A program made the translations under genes and the position numbers. Under the pieces are notes generated by a model. It had not been told where the DNA came from. It ran no database searches and was given only the letters and a program-made list of their open reading frames with translations. 64,000 bases of DNA from Pseudomonas sp. ML96 (lineage in GTDB: Bacteria; Pseudomonadota; Gammaproteobacteria; Pseudomonadales; Pseudomonadaceae). The stretch is from positions 1 through 64,000 of the forward strand of contig NZ_JPMY01000045.1 of the NCBI RefSeq assembly GCF_000761545.1, written 5' to 3'. Below are positions 6,747-15,972 of this stretch, one piece after another; within the stretch, counting starts at the first letter, position 1; each line of letters begins with the position of its first letter.

Positions 6747-9137
6747 TCAGCCGAACAGCACCTTGGCCACGTCGGCGTAGCGTTTGGCGAAGTGCACGGT
6801 GATGCCTTCCTTCAGATAGTCCGGCAGCTCGGCGAAGTCGCCACGGTTGGCTTCCGGCAGGATCAGCTCGAACAGCTTCTGCCGGCGCGCCGCGATCACC
6901 TTTTCACGCACGCCGCCGATCGGCATCACCTGGCCGGTCAGTGACAGTTCGCCAGTCATCGCCACGCCCTTCTTCGGCGCCTGCTTGCGCGCCAGGGAGA
7001 GCAGGGCGCTGGCCATGCTGATGCCGGCGCTGGGGCCGTCCTTGGGCGTGGCACCATCCGGTACATGCAGGTGGACGAAGGCCTGATCAAAGAAGGTCGT
7101 ATCGCCACCGTATTTCTTCAGGTTGGCGGTGACGTAGCTGTAGGCGATCTCCGCCGACTCCTTCATCACCTCGCCGAGCTGGCCGGTGAGCTTGAAGCCG
7201 CGGTTGAGCGTGTGGATGCGCGTGGCTTCGATCGGCAGGGTGGCGCCGCCCATACTGGTCCAGGCCAGGCCGGTAATGATGCCGGTGCCGGAGAGCACCT
7301 GCTCGCCGCGGAACAGCGGCATGCCGAGGTAGCCTTCCAGGTCCTTGGGGCCGATCTTCACTGGCGTGCCGGGTTCGTCGAGCAGCTTGACCACTGCCTT
7401 GCGCACCAGCTTGCCGAGCTGCTTCTCCAGCTGGCGCACGCCGGCCTCGCGGGCGTATCCCTCGATCACCGCCTTGAGCGCGGCGTCGTTGATGCTCAGC
7501 TGGGCTTTCTTCACACCGGCCTTTTCCAGCTGGCGCGGCCACAGGTGGCGCTTGGCGATGGCCAGCTTCTCCTCGGCGATGTAGCCGGACAGGCGGATCA
7601 CCTCCATGCGGTCGAGCAGCGGCCCGGGGATGGAGTCGAGGGTGTTGGCGGTGCAGACGAACAGCACCTTGGACAGGTCCAGGCGCAGGTCCAGGTAGTG
7701 GTCGAGGAACTCGACGTTCTGCTCCGGATCGAGAGTCTCCAGCAGTGCCGAAGCCGGGTCGCCCTGGTAGCTGGCGCCCATCTTGTCGATCTCGTCGAGC
7801 ATGATCACCGGGTTCATCACCTCGGCTTCCTTGAGCGCCTGCACCAGCTTGCCGGGCATGGCGCCGATGTAGGTGCGGCGGTGGCCCTTGATCTCCGCCT
7901 CGTCGCGCATGCCGCCTACGCTGAAGCGGTAGAACGGCCGGCCGAGGGATTCGGCGATGGACTTGCCGATGCTGGTCTTGCCCACGCCGGGTGGTCCGAC
8001 CAGCAGCACGATGCTGCCGGCGATCTCGCCCTTGAAGGCGCCGACGGCAAGGAACTCGGTGATGCGCGCCTTGATGTCGTCCATCCCGGCGTGGTGCTTG
8101 TCCAGCACTTGGCGGGCGTGGCCGAGGTCGAGCTTGTCCTGGCCGAACACGCCCCAGGGCAGGGTGGTGGCCCAGTCCAGGTAGTTGCGCGTTACTGCGT
8201 ATTCGGGCGAGCCGGTCTCGAGGATGGCCAGCTTGCCCAGCTCCTCGTCGATGCGCTTCTGTGCCTGGGGCGGCAGGGTCTTGCCTTCCAGGCGGGCACG
8301 GAATTCATCGGCGTCGGCGCTGCGGTCGTCCTTGGTGATGCCCAGCTCCTGCTGGATCACCTTGAGCTGCTCCTTGAGGAAGAACTCGCGCTGGTGCTCG
8401 CCGATCTTGCGGTCGACCTCGGCGGACAGTTCGTTCTGCAGGCGCGCGACCTCCACTTCCTTGCGCAGCAGCGGCAGCACCTTCTCCATGCGACGCAGGA
8501 TCGGCACGCAGTCCAGCACCTCCTGCAGCACATGGGCCGGGGCGGTGGTCAGGGCGGCGGCGAAGTCGGTCAGCGGCGACGGATCGTTGGGGCTGAAGCG
8601 ATTCAGGTAGTTCTTCAGCTCCTCGCTGTACAGCGGGTTGAGCGGCAGCAGTTCCTTGATCGCATTGATCAGCGCCATGCCATAGGCCTTGACCTCGTCG
8701 CGCTGATCATTGGCACTCGGCGGGTAGTCCACCTCGGCCAGGTAGGGCGGACGATGACGCTTGAGCCAGCCGCGCACCTTGACCCTGCCCAGGCCCTGGG
8801 CGACGAACTGCAGCTTGCCGTCGACGCGGCTGGCCTGGTGGATCTTCACCAGGGTACCGTGCTCGGGCAGCGAGTCGGTGTCGAAGTGGCGCGGATCGGT
8901 CACCGGCTGGTCGACGTAGAACAGCGCCATGCACTTGTGCTCGGTGTTGGCCACCAGCTCCAGGGTCTCGGCCCAGTGCTCCTCACTGACGATGACCGGC
9001 AACACCTGCGCCGGGAAGAAGGGGCGGTTATGGATCGGCAGGACGTACAGCTTGTCCGGCAGGGACTGGCCGGGGAGGGCCAGGCCGGTGGCTTGCGGGG
9101 TGGCTTCGGCTTCGATGTAGTCGGAACTGTCGCTCAT
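6747..9137 (-). CDS. asrA: AsrA-type Lon-family ATP-dependent protease
   Basis: A 796-residue single-chain AAA+ protease. Parts: N-terminal LAN substrate domain (about 30-230), coiled helical linker, ATPase with Walker A GPPGVGKT at 381-388 and Walker B VIMLDEIDK, and a C-terminal Ser-Lys protease domain with Ser703 in DGPSAG and Lys746 in GGVREK, spaced as in E. coli Lon. It degrades misfolded or regulatory proteins in the cytosol. In P. aeruginosa the homologue AsrA is tied to aminoglycoside-induced stress; that assignment rests on recalled gene order next to icp and an AraC regulator. The genome should also carry a canonical lon elsewhere. Confidence 0.9.
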   Translation of the reverse strand: MSDSSDYIEAEATPQATGLALPGQSLPDKLYVLPIHNRPFFPAQVLPVIVSEEHWAETLELVANTEHKCMALFYVDQPVTDPRHFDTDSLPEHGTLVKIHQASRVDGKLQFVAQGLGRVKVRGWLKRHRPPYLAEVDYPPSANDQRDEVKAYGMALINAIKELLPLNPLYSEELKNYLNRFSPNDPSPLTDFAAALTTAPAHVLQEVLDCVPILRRMEKVLPLLRKEVEVARLQNELSAEVDRKIGEHQREFFLKEQLKVIQQELGITKDDRSADADEFRARLEGKTLPPQAQKRIDEELGKLAILETGSPEYAVTRNYLDWATTLPWGVFGQDKLDLGHARQVLDKHHAGMDDIKARITEFLAVGAFKGEIAGSIVLLVGPPGVGKTSIGKSIAESLGRPFYRFSVGGMRDEAEIKGHRRTYIGAMPGKLVQALKEAEVMNPVIMLDEIDKMGASYQGDPASALLETLDPEQNVEFLDHYLDLRLDLSKVLFVCTANTLDSIPGPLLDRMEVIRLSGYIAEEKLAIAKRHLWPRQLEKAGVKKAQLSINDAALKAVIEGYAREAGVRQLEKQLGKLVRKAVVKLLDEPGTPVKIGPKDLEGYLGMPLFRGEQVLSGTGIITGLAWTSMGGATLPIEATRIHTLNRGFKLTGQLGEVMKESAEIAYSYVTANLKKYGGDTTFFDQAFVHLHVPDGATPKDGPSAGISMASALLSLARKQAPKKGVAMTGELSLTGQVMPIGGVREKVIAARRQKLFELILPEANRGDFAELPDYLKEGITVHFAKRYADVAKVLFG

Positions 9138-9222
9138 GACGATCCTTGCACGGCAATCGGTGGTAGGTCGTTAGATGGGGTGACCCTAGCGGCATTTCAA
9201 CGATTTGCCATGGCGAGTGCAG

Positions 9223-9287
9223 GTGCAACCTTTTCCCGTTTGTCGGTGGTACTGCCGAAATGAGGTGCAACCCGGTAAAGTGCAACC
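9223..9287. promoter_or_regulatory. Three GTGCAACC direct repeats between asrA and araC-type gene
   Basis: The octamer GTGCAACC occurs three times in the same orientation at 9223-9230, 9265-9272 and 9280-9287, between the divergent asrA-type gene and the AraC-family regulator. Direct repeats of this kind are typical AraC-family half-sites. The pair 15 bp apart closest to the regulator start would suit autoregulation. Role is inferred. Confidence 0.5.
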
Positions 9288-9310
9288 CTTTCCGGCAGCC
9301 GTCTTGCACC

Positions 9311-10063
9311 ATGCTCAACGCCCGTCTCGCTCGCCTCGACGCTCAGGCCCATGCCCACGCTCACGACCATCACCAGTTGGTGATGTCGCTGGCCGGGCGC
9401 GCCGAATTTGAGGTCAACGGTTGTGGTGGCGAGGTCTGCCGCATGCGCGCCTGCCTGGTGCCGGGTGATGCCGGGCACGAGTTCGCCGGCATGGGCGACA
9501 ATCGCATGCTAATCCTCGATCTGGACGAGCAGGACACCTCGCCGGAAGACCTGGAACTGCTCGCCCAGCTGTTCGAGAGCCCGCGCTACCCGGCACTGGA
9601 TGCCGATTTCCAGAACCTGCTGAGCTATGCCGGAGCCGAACTGGCGCGCTACGGCAGCGACCAGCACCTGGCCCGTGCGCTGGGCGGCGTGTTGTTGCGT
9701 GCCCTGCATCTGCGCCTGTTCGGCGAGGGGCGCCGGCAGCAGTTGGCGGGCCTGGATGTAGCGCGCCTGGATGCCTATATCGGCGAGCACCTGGCGCGGC
9801 GCATCACGGTGATCGAGCTGGCCCAGGTGGCCTGCCTCAGCCCCAGCCATTTCCACGCCCAGTTCAAGGACAGCCTGGGCCTGACCCCGCACCAGTACCT
9901 GCTCAAGACCCGCCTCGACCACGCCGCGCGCCTGCTGCGCGAGAGCCCGCTGCCGCTGGTGCGGATCGCCGAGGAATGCGGCTTCTCCAGCCAGAGCGCG
10001 CTGACCACCGCCATGCGTCGCTACATGGGCCTCACGCCGAAGCGTCTGCGCGGGTTGCAGTAA
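9311..10063 (+). CDS. AraC-family transcriptional regulator
   Basis: A 250-residue regulator. The N-terminal half is cupin-like and histidine-rich at the start (HAHAHDHHQLVM), as in AraC regulators whose sensor half reads small molecules. The C-terminal double helix-turn-helix (about 155-250) contains LAQVACLSPSHFHAQFK and the signature RIAEECGFSSQSALTTAMRR. In P. aeruginosa I recall the proline-utilisation regulator PruR next to asrA, so this may be its counterpart; no putA is in the window, so this is tentative. The ATG at 9311 fits the family start; the frame from 9260 runs through the GTGCAACC repeats. Confidence 0.85.
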   Translation: MLNARLARLDAQAHAHAHDHHQLVMSLAGRAEFEVNGCGGEVCRMRACLVPGDAGHEFAGMGDNRMLILDLDEQDTSPEDLELLAQLFESPRYPALDADFQNLLSYAGAELARYGSDQHLARALGGVLLRALHLRLFGEGRRQQLAGLDVARLDAYIGEHLARRITVIELAQVACLSPSHFHAQFKDSLGLTPHQYLLKTRLDHAARLLRESPLPLVRIAEECGFSSQSALTTAMRRYMGLTPKRLRGLQ

Positions 10064-10066
10064 GCC

Positions 10067-10921
10067 TCAGTCGCCGGTCGCCACCGGGCGTGCCGGATCG
10101 GTGATCCACTCGCTCCAGGAGCCCGCGTACAGCGGCGCCAGCGGATAGCCGGCGAGGCTCATGGCGAACAGGTTGTGGCAGGCGGTGACGCCGGAGCCGC
10201 AATAGGCCACCAACTCTTCCACAGGACGCGCGCCACGCAGGGTATCGAAGCGTGCGCGCAGCTGTTCGGCCGGCAGGAAGCGCCCGTCGCTGCCCAGATT
10301 GTCAGTGAACACCGCGCACTGGGCGCCGGGAATGTGCCCGGCCACCGGGTCCAGCGGCTCTACCTCGCCACGGAAGCGCGGCAGAGCGCGGGCGTCGAGC
10401 AGGGTCAGTTCGGCGCGGCCGAGGCGTTGCTGCAGCTGCGCGGCGCTGAGCAGCAGGGCGGCATCCGCCTGGCCCGTGAAGTTGCCGGGCTGGCTGGTGG
10501 GCAACTGATCGCTCAGCGGCAGGCCGGCTTCCTTCCACGCCTTGAAGCCGCCATCGAGGATGAACACGCCATCGCGCTTGCCCAGCCAGGCCAGCAGCCA
10601 CCAGGCACGGGCGGCGAAGGCTCCTGGGCCGTCGTCATACAGCACCACGTCCGAATCATTGTCGATGCCCCAGGCGCGCAGCCGGGCGACCAGCTCATTG
10701 GCCTGCGGCAGTGGGTGGCGGCCGGTCACGCCCTTGATCTTGGCCGACGACAGGTCGTGCTCCAGGTCGGCGAAGCGGGCGCCGGGAATATGTCCCTCGG
10801 CATAGCTGCGCGTGCCGTGGGTCGGATCGTCGAGGGCGAAGCGGCAATCGAGGATCACCTGGTTGGCCTGATCCAGACGGGTGTGCAGGCGTTCTGCGGT
10901 GATCAGCTGGGCGAGGGGCAT
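10067..10921 (-). CDS. sseA: SseA-like sulfurtransferase (tandem rhodanese)
   Basis: A 284-residue protein with two rhodanese domains. The C-terminal domain holds the catalytic Cys241 in the loop CGSGVTA, the sequence of 3-mercaptopyruvate sulfurtransferases rather than of thiosulfate rhodaneses. The first domain is non-catalytic and carries ILDCRFALDDPTHG and LYDDGPGAFAARAWWLLAWLG. It would move sulfane sulfur from 3-mercaptopyruvate to thiol or cyanide acceptors in the cytoplasm. It converges with the AraC gene, separated by 3 nt. Confidence 0.87.
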   Translation of the reverse strand: MPLAQLITAERLHTRLDQANQVILDCRFALDDPTHGTRSYAEGHIPGARFADLEHDLSSAKIKGVTGRHPLPQANELVARLRAWGIDNDSDVVLYDDGPGAFAARAWWLLAWLGKRDGVFILDGGFKAWKEAGLPLSDQLPTSQPGNFTGQADAALLLSAAQLQQRLGRAELTLLDARALPRFRGEVEPLDPVAGHIPGAQCAVFTDNLGSDGRFLPAEQLRARFDTLRGARPVEELVAYCGSGVTACHNLFAMSLAGYPLAPLYAGSWSEWITDPARPVATGD

Positions 10922-11039
10922 GGGACCTCCTGTGTCGAATTCATGGCTAGGCGCATCTTAAGGACAGCCACGCATAACCAGAAGCGAACCCGGGCGTCTT
11001 TTTCGGCTCATACAGCGGTTCGCCACGAGAGGAAGTCCA

Positions 11040-11831
11040 ATGCTCAGCCTGCAACCTGCCATCGAAAGCGCCAACCTGGCCCGCCGCGTCGGCGTGGTTT
11101 TCGGAACCGCGCTGGTCACTCTGTACTTCTGCATCCTGATCCTGCTGCGCGGGGTGTGCGGGCGTTTGCGCCGCGCTGACGTGGATCGCTATACCCGGCG
11201 CTGGTCGGGACTGTTGCTGCGCTTGGTGCGGATGAACCTCAGCGTGCATGGCGCGATGCCGGACTTCAACGATGGCCGCCGCTACATCCTGCTCAGCACT
11301 CATGCCAGCCACTACGACATCCCCGCCAGCTTCGTCGCCCTGCCGGGCTCGATCCGTATGCTGGCGAAGAAGGAGCTGTTTGGCATACCGGTATTCGGCG
11401 CGGCGATCCGCGCGGCCGAGTTTCCCTCGGTGGACCGGCACAACCGCCACCAGGCGGTGAAGGACCTGGAGAAGGCCCGCAGCATGATGGAGAGCGGCAT
11501 CGTCCTGTGGGCCGCGCCGGAAGGTACGCGCTCGAAGGACGGGCAGCTGCTGCCGTTCAAGAAGGGCTGCTTCCACCTGGCTCTGGATACCAACGCGATC
11601 ATCGTGCCGATCGCCTTCCGCGGCATCTCCGAGGTGCTGCCGGCACGCACCTGGCGCTTCAACCTGGGCCTGCCGGTACAGCTGCACATCGGCGCGCCGA
11701 TCGATGCCAGCCGCTATAGCCCGGAGCAACTGCCGGAGCTGATGGCGCAGACCCGCCTGAGCATGCAGGAACTGTTGGGGGCACCCACGCCGAGCGTGGT
11801 GCCGGCCCGGCTCGCTGAACAGCCGGTGTGA
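11040..11831 (+). CDS. 1-acyl-glycerol-3-phosphate acyltransferase family protein
   Basis: A 263-residue PlsC-family enzyme expected to acylate lysophosphatidic acid or another lysophospholipid at the inner membrane. One membrane helix is near the N-terminus (about 20-40). The catalytic HxxxxD motif is HASHYD at 88-93, and the phosphate-binding block EGTRSKDG follows in the middle. The ATG at 11040 is preceded by GAGGAAG. It is one of the usual multiple PlsC paralogues of Pseudomonas; the specific substrate is unknown. Confidence 0.85.
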   Translation: MLSLQPAIESANLARRVGVVFGTALVTLYFCILILLRGVCGRLRRADVDRYTRRWSGLLLRLVRMNLSVHGAMPDFNDGRRYILLSTHASHYDIPASFVALPGSIRMLAKKELFGIPVFGAAIRAAEFPSVDRHNRHQAVKDLEKARSMMESGIVLWAAPEGTRSKDGQLLPFKKGCFHLALDTNAIIVPIAFRGISEVLPARTWRFNLGLPVQLHIGAPIDASRYSPEQLPELMAQTRLSMQELLGAPTPSVVPARLAEQPV

Positions 11832-11835
11832 AACG

Positions 11836-11863
11836 AAAAAGCCCGCCGAATGGCGGGCTTTTT
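11836..11863. terminator. Bidirectional intrinsic terminator
   Basis: Five A, a 7-bp stem GCCCGCC/GGCGGGC with a 4-nt loop, then five T. It lies between the convergent acyltransferase and strictosidine-synthase-like genes and can work on both strands. Confidence 0.9.
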
Positions 11864-11876
11864 CATGGGGCCGCTA

Positions 11877-12935
11877 TCAACGGATCTGCAGCTTGCCGAT
11901 GCGGTCATTGTCCAAGCTACCCAGATACAGATAGTCGCCGACCGGCTTCACCGAAGTGACCATGCGCAGGTGGGTGCCGCTGGTGTCGTGCAGGCTCTGC
12001 ACGATCTCGCCCTGCTCGTTGAGGGCGATGGCCAGGCCATAGGAGGCTGGCTTCGGCCACAGCGCGCGCGGCAGCTTGGCCAGCTGGGCCTTGAGCCACG
12101 GCTGGTTCTGCAGGAAGTCGGCGTCGCTCTTGCGCGGGGTCGGCAGGGCCACCCAGAAGGTGCCGGCGCGGTCGCCCTGCAGGTTGTCCGGCATGCCCGG
12201 CAGGTTGTCGGCGAAGATCTCGTGGGTGCCGGCCTTGTCGCCCTTCAGCCAGTAGCGCTGGATGCGGTAGCGGTAGGTCTCGTTGACCAACACGAAATCC
12301 TCATGCTGCGACAGGGCCACGCCGTTGCCGAAGTACAGGTCCTTGAGCAGCACCTCGGTCTTGCCGTTGGCCGGATCGAACACCATCAGGCGCCCGTAGG
12401 GTCGGCCTTCGAGCAGGTCGAGCAGGTAGTCCGGCTGTTGGAACTTGCTGGAAGCATCGGTGAAGTAGATGCGCCCGTCGCTGGCGATATCCAGGTCGTC
12501 GGTGAAGGCGAAGGGCACGCCGTCGGCGGCGGTGGTGAGCACCTCGATCTTGCCGGTCGGGTCGATGCGCAGCAGGCCCTTGTAGGCGTCGGCGACGATC
12601 AGGTTGCCCTGGGCGTCGAAGTCCATGCCCAGCGGGCGGCCGCCGGTGGCGGTGAAGGTCTCGACCTTGCCGTCGGTGATGCGGATTACCCGGCCGTCAT
12701 GCAGGCCGGCGTAGACCCGGCCCTGGGCGTCCACCGCGGTATCTTCCGGGCCGTGGATCTGCCCTTGGCCGAGCAGTTCGGCTTTCATCAGGGTGTCGTT
12801 GGGCTCCAGGACGCCGGTCATCTGCGGCGCCTGCTGCGGCTGCCAGGCCAGCGGGTCGATGGGGCTTGGGGTGAGGGCCAGGTAGCTGGCGGCGCCGGCC
12901 AGTAGCAGGACCAGCAGACCGAGAAATTTCTTCAT
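11877..12935 (-). CDS. Strictosidine-synthase/SMP-30-like beta-propeller protein
   Basis: A 352-residue protein with an N-terminal signal anchor (KKFLGLLVLLLAGAASYLAL) followed by a six-bladed propeller of the strictosidine synthase-like/APMAP family. Typical blade segments are GPEDTAVDAQGRVYAG, GRPLGMDFDAQGNLIVADAY and DLDIASDGRIYFTDASSKF. Members hydrolyse lactones or esters, or have unknown substrates; no substrate can be assigned here. It probably acts on the periplasmic side of the inner membrane. It is upstream of and convergent with the acyltransferase, sharing a terminator. Confidence 0.8.
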   Translation of the reverse strand: MKKFLGLLVLLLAGAASYLALTPSPIDPLAWQPQQAPQMTGVLEPNDTLMKAELLGQGQIHGPEDTAVDAQGRVYAGLHDGRVIRITDGKVETFTATGGRPLGMDFDAQGNLIVADAYKGLLRIDPTGKIEVLTTAADGVPFAFTDDLDIASDGRIYFTDASSKFQQPDYLLDLLEGRPYGRLMVFDPANGKTEVLLKDLYFGNGVALSQHEDFVLVNETYRYRIQRYWLKGDKAGTHEIFADNLPGMPDNLQGDRAGTFWVALPTPRKSDADFLQNQPWLKAQLAKLPRALWPKPASYGLAIALNEQGEIVQSLHDTSGTHLRMVTSVKPVGDYLYLGSLDNDRIGKLQIR

Positions 12936-12978
12936 TTCTTGTTATTCCCTATGGAAGAAGTGCGCGCAGTGTAGCGTT

Positions 12979-13884
12979 TCAGGCTGGCGATAGCGCAGCC
13001 CCGAGATGCTGGAATAGGTGGTCATAAACCAGGCGTACCCGCGCCGCCACCGGACCGCGCTGGGGGCGGTAGATGAACAGCTCGAAGGGCTCCGGTGCGG
13101 TGTCGGGCAGCAGCGCCTGCAGGTGGCCGCTGGCCAGGTGCTGGTCGATCAGGTAGCCCGGCAGCTGGGCGATGCACAGACCGGCAAGGGCGGCGGCGCA
13201 CTCGCTCTGCTGGTCGTCGGTGGTGAAGGCCGGGTGGCTGGGTACGAACTGCTGCTGACCGGCGAAATACCAGGGCCAGATACGCCCGGTGTTCTGGTCG
13301 ACCAGTGCGGACAGTGGCAGGTTCTGCAGGGCCTGCAGGTTGTCCGGCACGCCGTGGCGTTGCAGCAGGGCAGGGGCAGCCACCACCTGCAGGTGGATCG
13401 GCGCGATGACCCGGGCGATATAGCTGCGGTCGCGGACGGAGCCGATGCGCACGCCGATATCGATGCGCTCGTCCACCGTGTCGGCGATCAGCTCGCTCAG
13501 GCGCAGGTCCAGCTCGATCTGTGGATGTTCGCGCAGCAGCGGGGCCAACAGCGGTATCAGGATGTCGCGGCCGATCGAGTGCGGTGCGGTGATGCGCACC
13601 GTGCCGGCCAGGTCCTGGCGCTGCTCACGGCTGTGGCGCTGGAACAGCTGGTCGACGCCGCCGAGCGCCGGGCGCGCCTCGGCGGCCAGGCGTTCACCGA
13701 AGGCGGTGATGCGCACCTGGCGGGTACTGCGGTGAAACAGCTGCTCGCCGAACTGGCTTTCCAGATCCTGCACCGCGCGGGTCACGGCTTGCGGCGAGAT
13801 GCCCAGGCGGCTGGCTGCCTCGCGGAAGCTGGCGGATTCGGCAGCGCAGCAGAAGATGCGCAACAACTCCATGCGGTTGAGCAT
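12979..13884 (-). CDS. LysR-family transcriptional regulator
   Basis: A 301-residue regulator with the N-terminal winged HTH (SFREAASRLGISPQAVTRAV, about 18-37) and the periplasmic-binding-like effector domain. The start at 13884 has GGAG six bases upstream. It is divergent from the SDR gene at 14019 across 134 bp, the usual layout for a LysR regulator and its target, so control of that dehydrogenase is likely. Confidence 0.87.
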   Translation of the reverse strand: MLNRMELLRIFCCAAESASFREAASRLGISPQAVTRAVQDLESQFGEQLFHRSTRQVRITAFGERLAAEARPALGGVDQLFQRHSREQRQDLAGTVRITAPHSIGRDILIPLLAPLLREHPQIELDLRLSELIADTVDERIDIGVRIGSVRDRSYIARVIAPIHLQVVAAPALLQRHGVPDNLQALQNLPLSALVDQNTGRIWPWYFAGQQQFVPSHPAFTTDDQQSECAAALAGLCIAQLPGYLIDQHLASGHLQALLPDTAPEPFELFIYRPQRGPVAARVRLVYDHLFQHLGAALSPA

Positions 13885-14018
13885 GGTGGCTCCTTTGTTC
13901 CTATTTTTGGAATTCCTAAATCCTATCTATTCCATTCTCTTCACTAAAGCGCTTTTCCATACTCGCCGCCACGCAGAAGCCTTCTGCCCATTGCGAACCT
14001 GAATCGGGAGTGCCGAAC
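13885..14018. promoter_or_regulatory. Divergent promoter region lysR / SDR
   Basis: An AT-richer 134-bp spacer between divergent genes. It contains the palindrome GGAATTCC at 13909-13916 and a related TTCC/GGAA spacing further right (CTATTCCATTC). These could be LysR contacts, which usually follow a T-N11-A pattern, but no single site stands out. Confidence 0.35.
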
Positions 14019-14762
14019 ATGAGCAACAACATCAGCGACAAAGTGGTAGTGATCACTGGCGCCAGCAGCGGCCTGGGCGAAAGCACTGCTCGCCACCTGG
14101 CCGCCCGCGGCGCCAAAGTAGTACTGGCAGCGCGCCGCACCGAGCGCCTGGAAAACATCGTTGCGGAAATCCGTGCGGCCGGGGGCAATGCCATCGCCGT
14201 GACTACCGACGTGACCGTGCAGCAGCAGGTCCAGGCCCTGGCCGACGCGGCCATCGCCGAGTTCGGCCGCATCGACGTGATGGTCAACAACTCGGGCCTG
14301 ATGGCCATTGCACCGATGGAGCAGGGCCGCACCGACGAGTGGGACCGCATGATCGACATCAACATCAAGGGCGTGCTCTATGGCATCGCCGCCGTGCTGC
14401 CGCAGATGCAGAAGCAGGCCAGCGGGCAGATCATCAACATCGCCTCGGTGGCCGGGATCAAGGTGTTCTCGCCGGGCGGCACCGTCTACAGCGGCACCAA
14501 GTTCGCCGTGCGGGCGATCAGCGAGGGCCTGCGCCATGAAGTCGGCGGCAGCATCCGCGTCACCGTGATCTCTCCCGGCGCGGTGGATTCCGAGCTCAAG
14601 CACGGCAGCTCCGACGAGGCCTCGTCGCGCAACGTCAACGAGTTCTACCAACAGGCCATCCCGGCCGACTCGGTGGCCCGCGCCATCGCCTACGCCATCG
14701 AGCAGCCGGCGGACGTGGACATCAGCGAAGTGGTACTGCGTCCGACCCAGCAGGAGTTCTGA
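14019..14762 (+). CDS. Short-chain dehydrogenase/reductase
   Basis: A 247-residue classical SDR. The cofactor motif TGASSGLG is at 13-20, the structural NNSG motif reads VNNSG, and the catalytic triad is a Ser in IINIASVAG with Tyr157 and Lys161 in YSGTK. Arg residues after the second strand (AARRTERL) suggest NADP(H) preference. The substrate is unknown; relatives are often induced by LysR regulators in response to electrophiles. The ATG at 14019 follows GGGAG; the frame nine bases upstream (14010) lacks a site. Confidence 0.88.
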   Translation: MSNNISDKVVVITGASSGLGESTARHLAARGAKVVLAARRTERLENIVAEIRAAGGNAIAVTTDVTVQQQVQALADAAIAEFGRIDVMVNNSGLMAIAPMEQGRTDEWDRMIDINIKGVLYGIAAVLPQMQKQASGQIINIASVAGIKVFSPGGTVYSGTKFAVRAISEGLRHEVGGSIRVTVISPGAVDSELKHGSSDEASSRNVNEFYQQAIPADSVARAIAYAIEQPADVDISEVVLRPTQQEF

Positions 14763-14856
14763 TGGGCGGCGAGCGACCGGGCCTGCTCCGGTCGCTCGAA
14801 TGCCCGGCCGGCGTGCCGGGCATATATACTGCGCGGCACTATCAAAGGAGTGCCGC

Positions 14857-15972
14857 GTGGCCATCGATATTCAATGGATCCTCGACGACGCCAGTCTGGC
14901 GCGTCATTGCGCCGAGTGGCGGCAGTTGCCCTACGTCGCCCTCGATACCGAATTCATGCGGGTCGACACCTTCTACCCCATCGCCGGCCTGCTGCAGGTG
15001 GGTGACGGCACGCGTGCCTACCTGATCGATCCGCTCGAGGTGAAGGACTGGGCGCCGTTCGCCGAACTGCTGGAAGACCGCGCCGTGACCAAGGTGCTGC
15101 ACTCCTGCAGCGAGGACCTGGAAGTCTTCCTGCGCCTGACCGGCAGTTTGCCCGCGCCGCTGTTCGATACCCAGCTGGCCGGTGGCTACCTCAATATCGG
15201 CTTCTCCATGGGCTATTCGCGCCTGGTGCAGGAAGTGCTCGGCATCGAGCTGCCCAAGGGCGAGACCCGTTCCGACTGGCTGCAGCGCCCGCTGTCGGAG
15301 ACCCAGGTCAGCTACGCCGCCGAGGATGCCGTGCACCTGGCCGAGCTGTACCAGGCGCTGCTGCCCAAGCTGTCGGCGGACAAGCTGGCCTGGATTGTCG
15401 AAGACGGTGCCGAACTGGTCAGCAACCTGCGCCGCGAAATCGACCCGGACGAGGCCTATCAGGACGCCAAGCTGGGCTGGAAGCTGTCGCGGCAGCAACT
15501 CGCCGTGCTGCGCGTGCTCTGCTCCTGGCGCGAACGTCAGGCACGGGCGCGCAACCAGCCGCGCAACCGCATCCTGCGTGAACACTCGCTGTGGCCGCTG
15601 GCGCGTTTCCAGCCGGATAACACCGTGGCCCTGGCGCGCATCGAAGACATGCACCCGCGCACCGTGCGCCAGGATGGCGAGACCATCCTGCGCCTGATCC
15701 GCGAGGCCGCCGCCTTGCCGCCCGAGCAGTGGCCCGAGCCGCTACCAGCGCCCTTGCCGATCGAGGCCGGTGCGCTGATCAAGCAGCTGCGTGCCGTGGG
15801 CCAGCGCGAGGCCGAGCGCCTGCAGATGGCGCCCGAGCTGATGCTGCGCAAGAAATCCCTCGAAGCCCTGCTCAAGAGCGGCTTCCCCGACGGCCCATGG
15901 ACGCTGCCGGACAACCTGCGCGGATGGCGCCGAGAACTGATGGGCCAGGCCCTGCTGGACGAACTGCAATGA
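14857..15972 (+). CDS. rnd: Ribonuclease D
   Basis: A 371-residue 3'-5' exoribonuclease that trims tRNA and other small RNA precursors. The DEDDy catalytic residues are visible: Asp30 and Glu32 in DTEFMR, an Asp in HSCSEDLEVF, and the Tyr and Asp of SYAAEDAVHL. An HRDC domain (about 205-285) follows. The start is GTG at 14857 with AAAGGAG eight bases upstream, giving VAIDIQWI as the N-terminus. It is the first gene of a tightly overlapping operon with ycgL and a hydroxyacid dehydrogenase. Confidence 0.94.
   Translation: MAIDIQWILDDASLARHCAEWRQLPYVALDTEFMRVDTFYPIAGLLQVGDGTRAYLIDPLEVKDWAPFAELLEDRAVTKVLHSCSEDLEVFLRLTGSLPAPLFDTQLAGGYLNIGFSMGYSRLVQEVLGIELPKGETRSDWLQRPLSETQVSYAAEDAVHLAELYQALLPKLSADKLAWIVEDGAELVSNLRREIDPDEAYQDAKLGWKLSRQQLAVLRVLCSWRERQARARNQPRNRILREHSLWPLARFQPDNTVALARIEDMHPRTVRQDGETILRLIREAAALPPEQWPEPLPAPLPIEAGALIKQLRAVGQREAERLQMAPELMLRKKSLEALLKSGFPDGPWTLPDNLRGWRRELMGQALLDELQ

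Noticed and set aside
7065..9263. 732-codon frame opposite the asrA-type gene
   Set aside because: Long mirror frame produced by third-position GC in a clear Lon gene; its translation is low-complexity with no domain.
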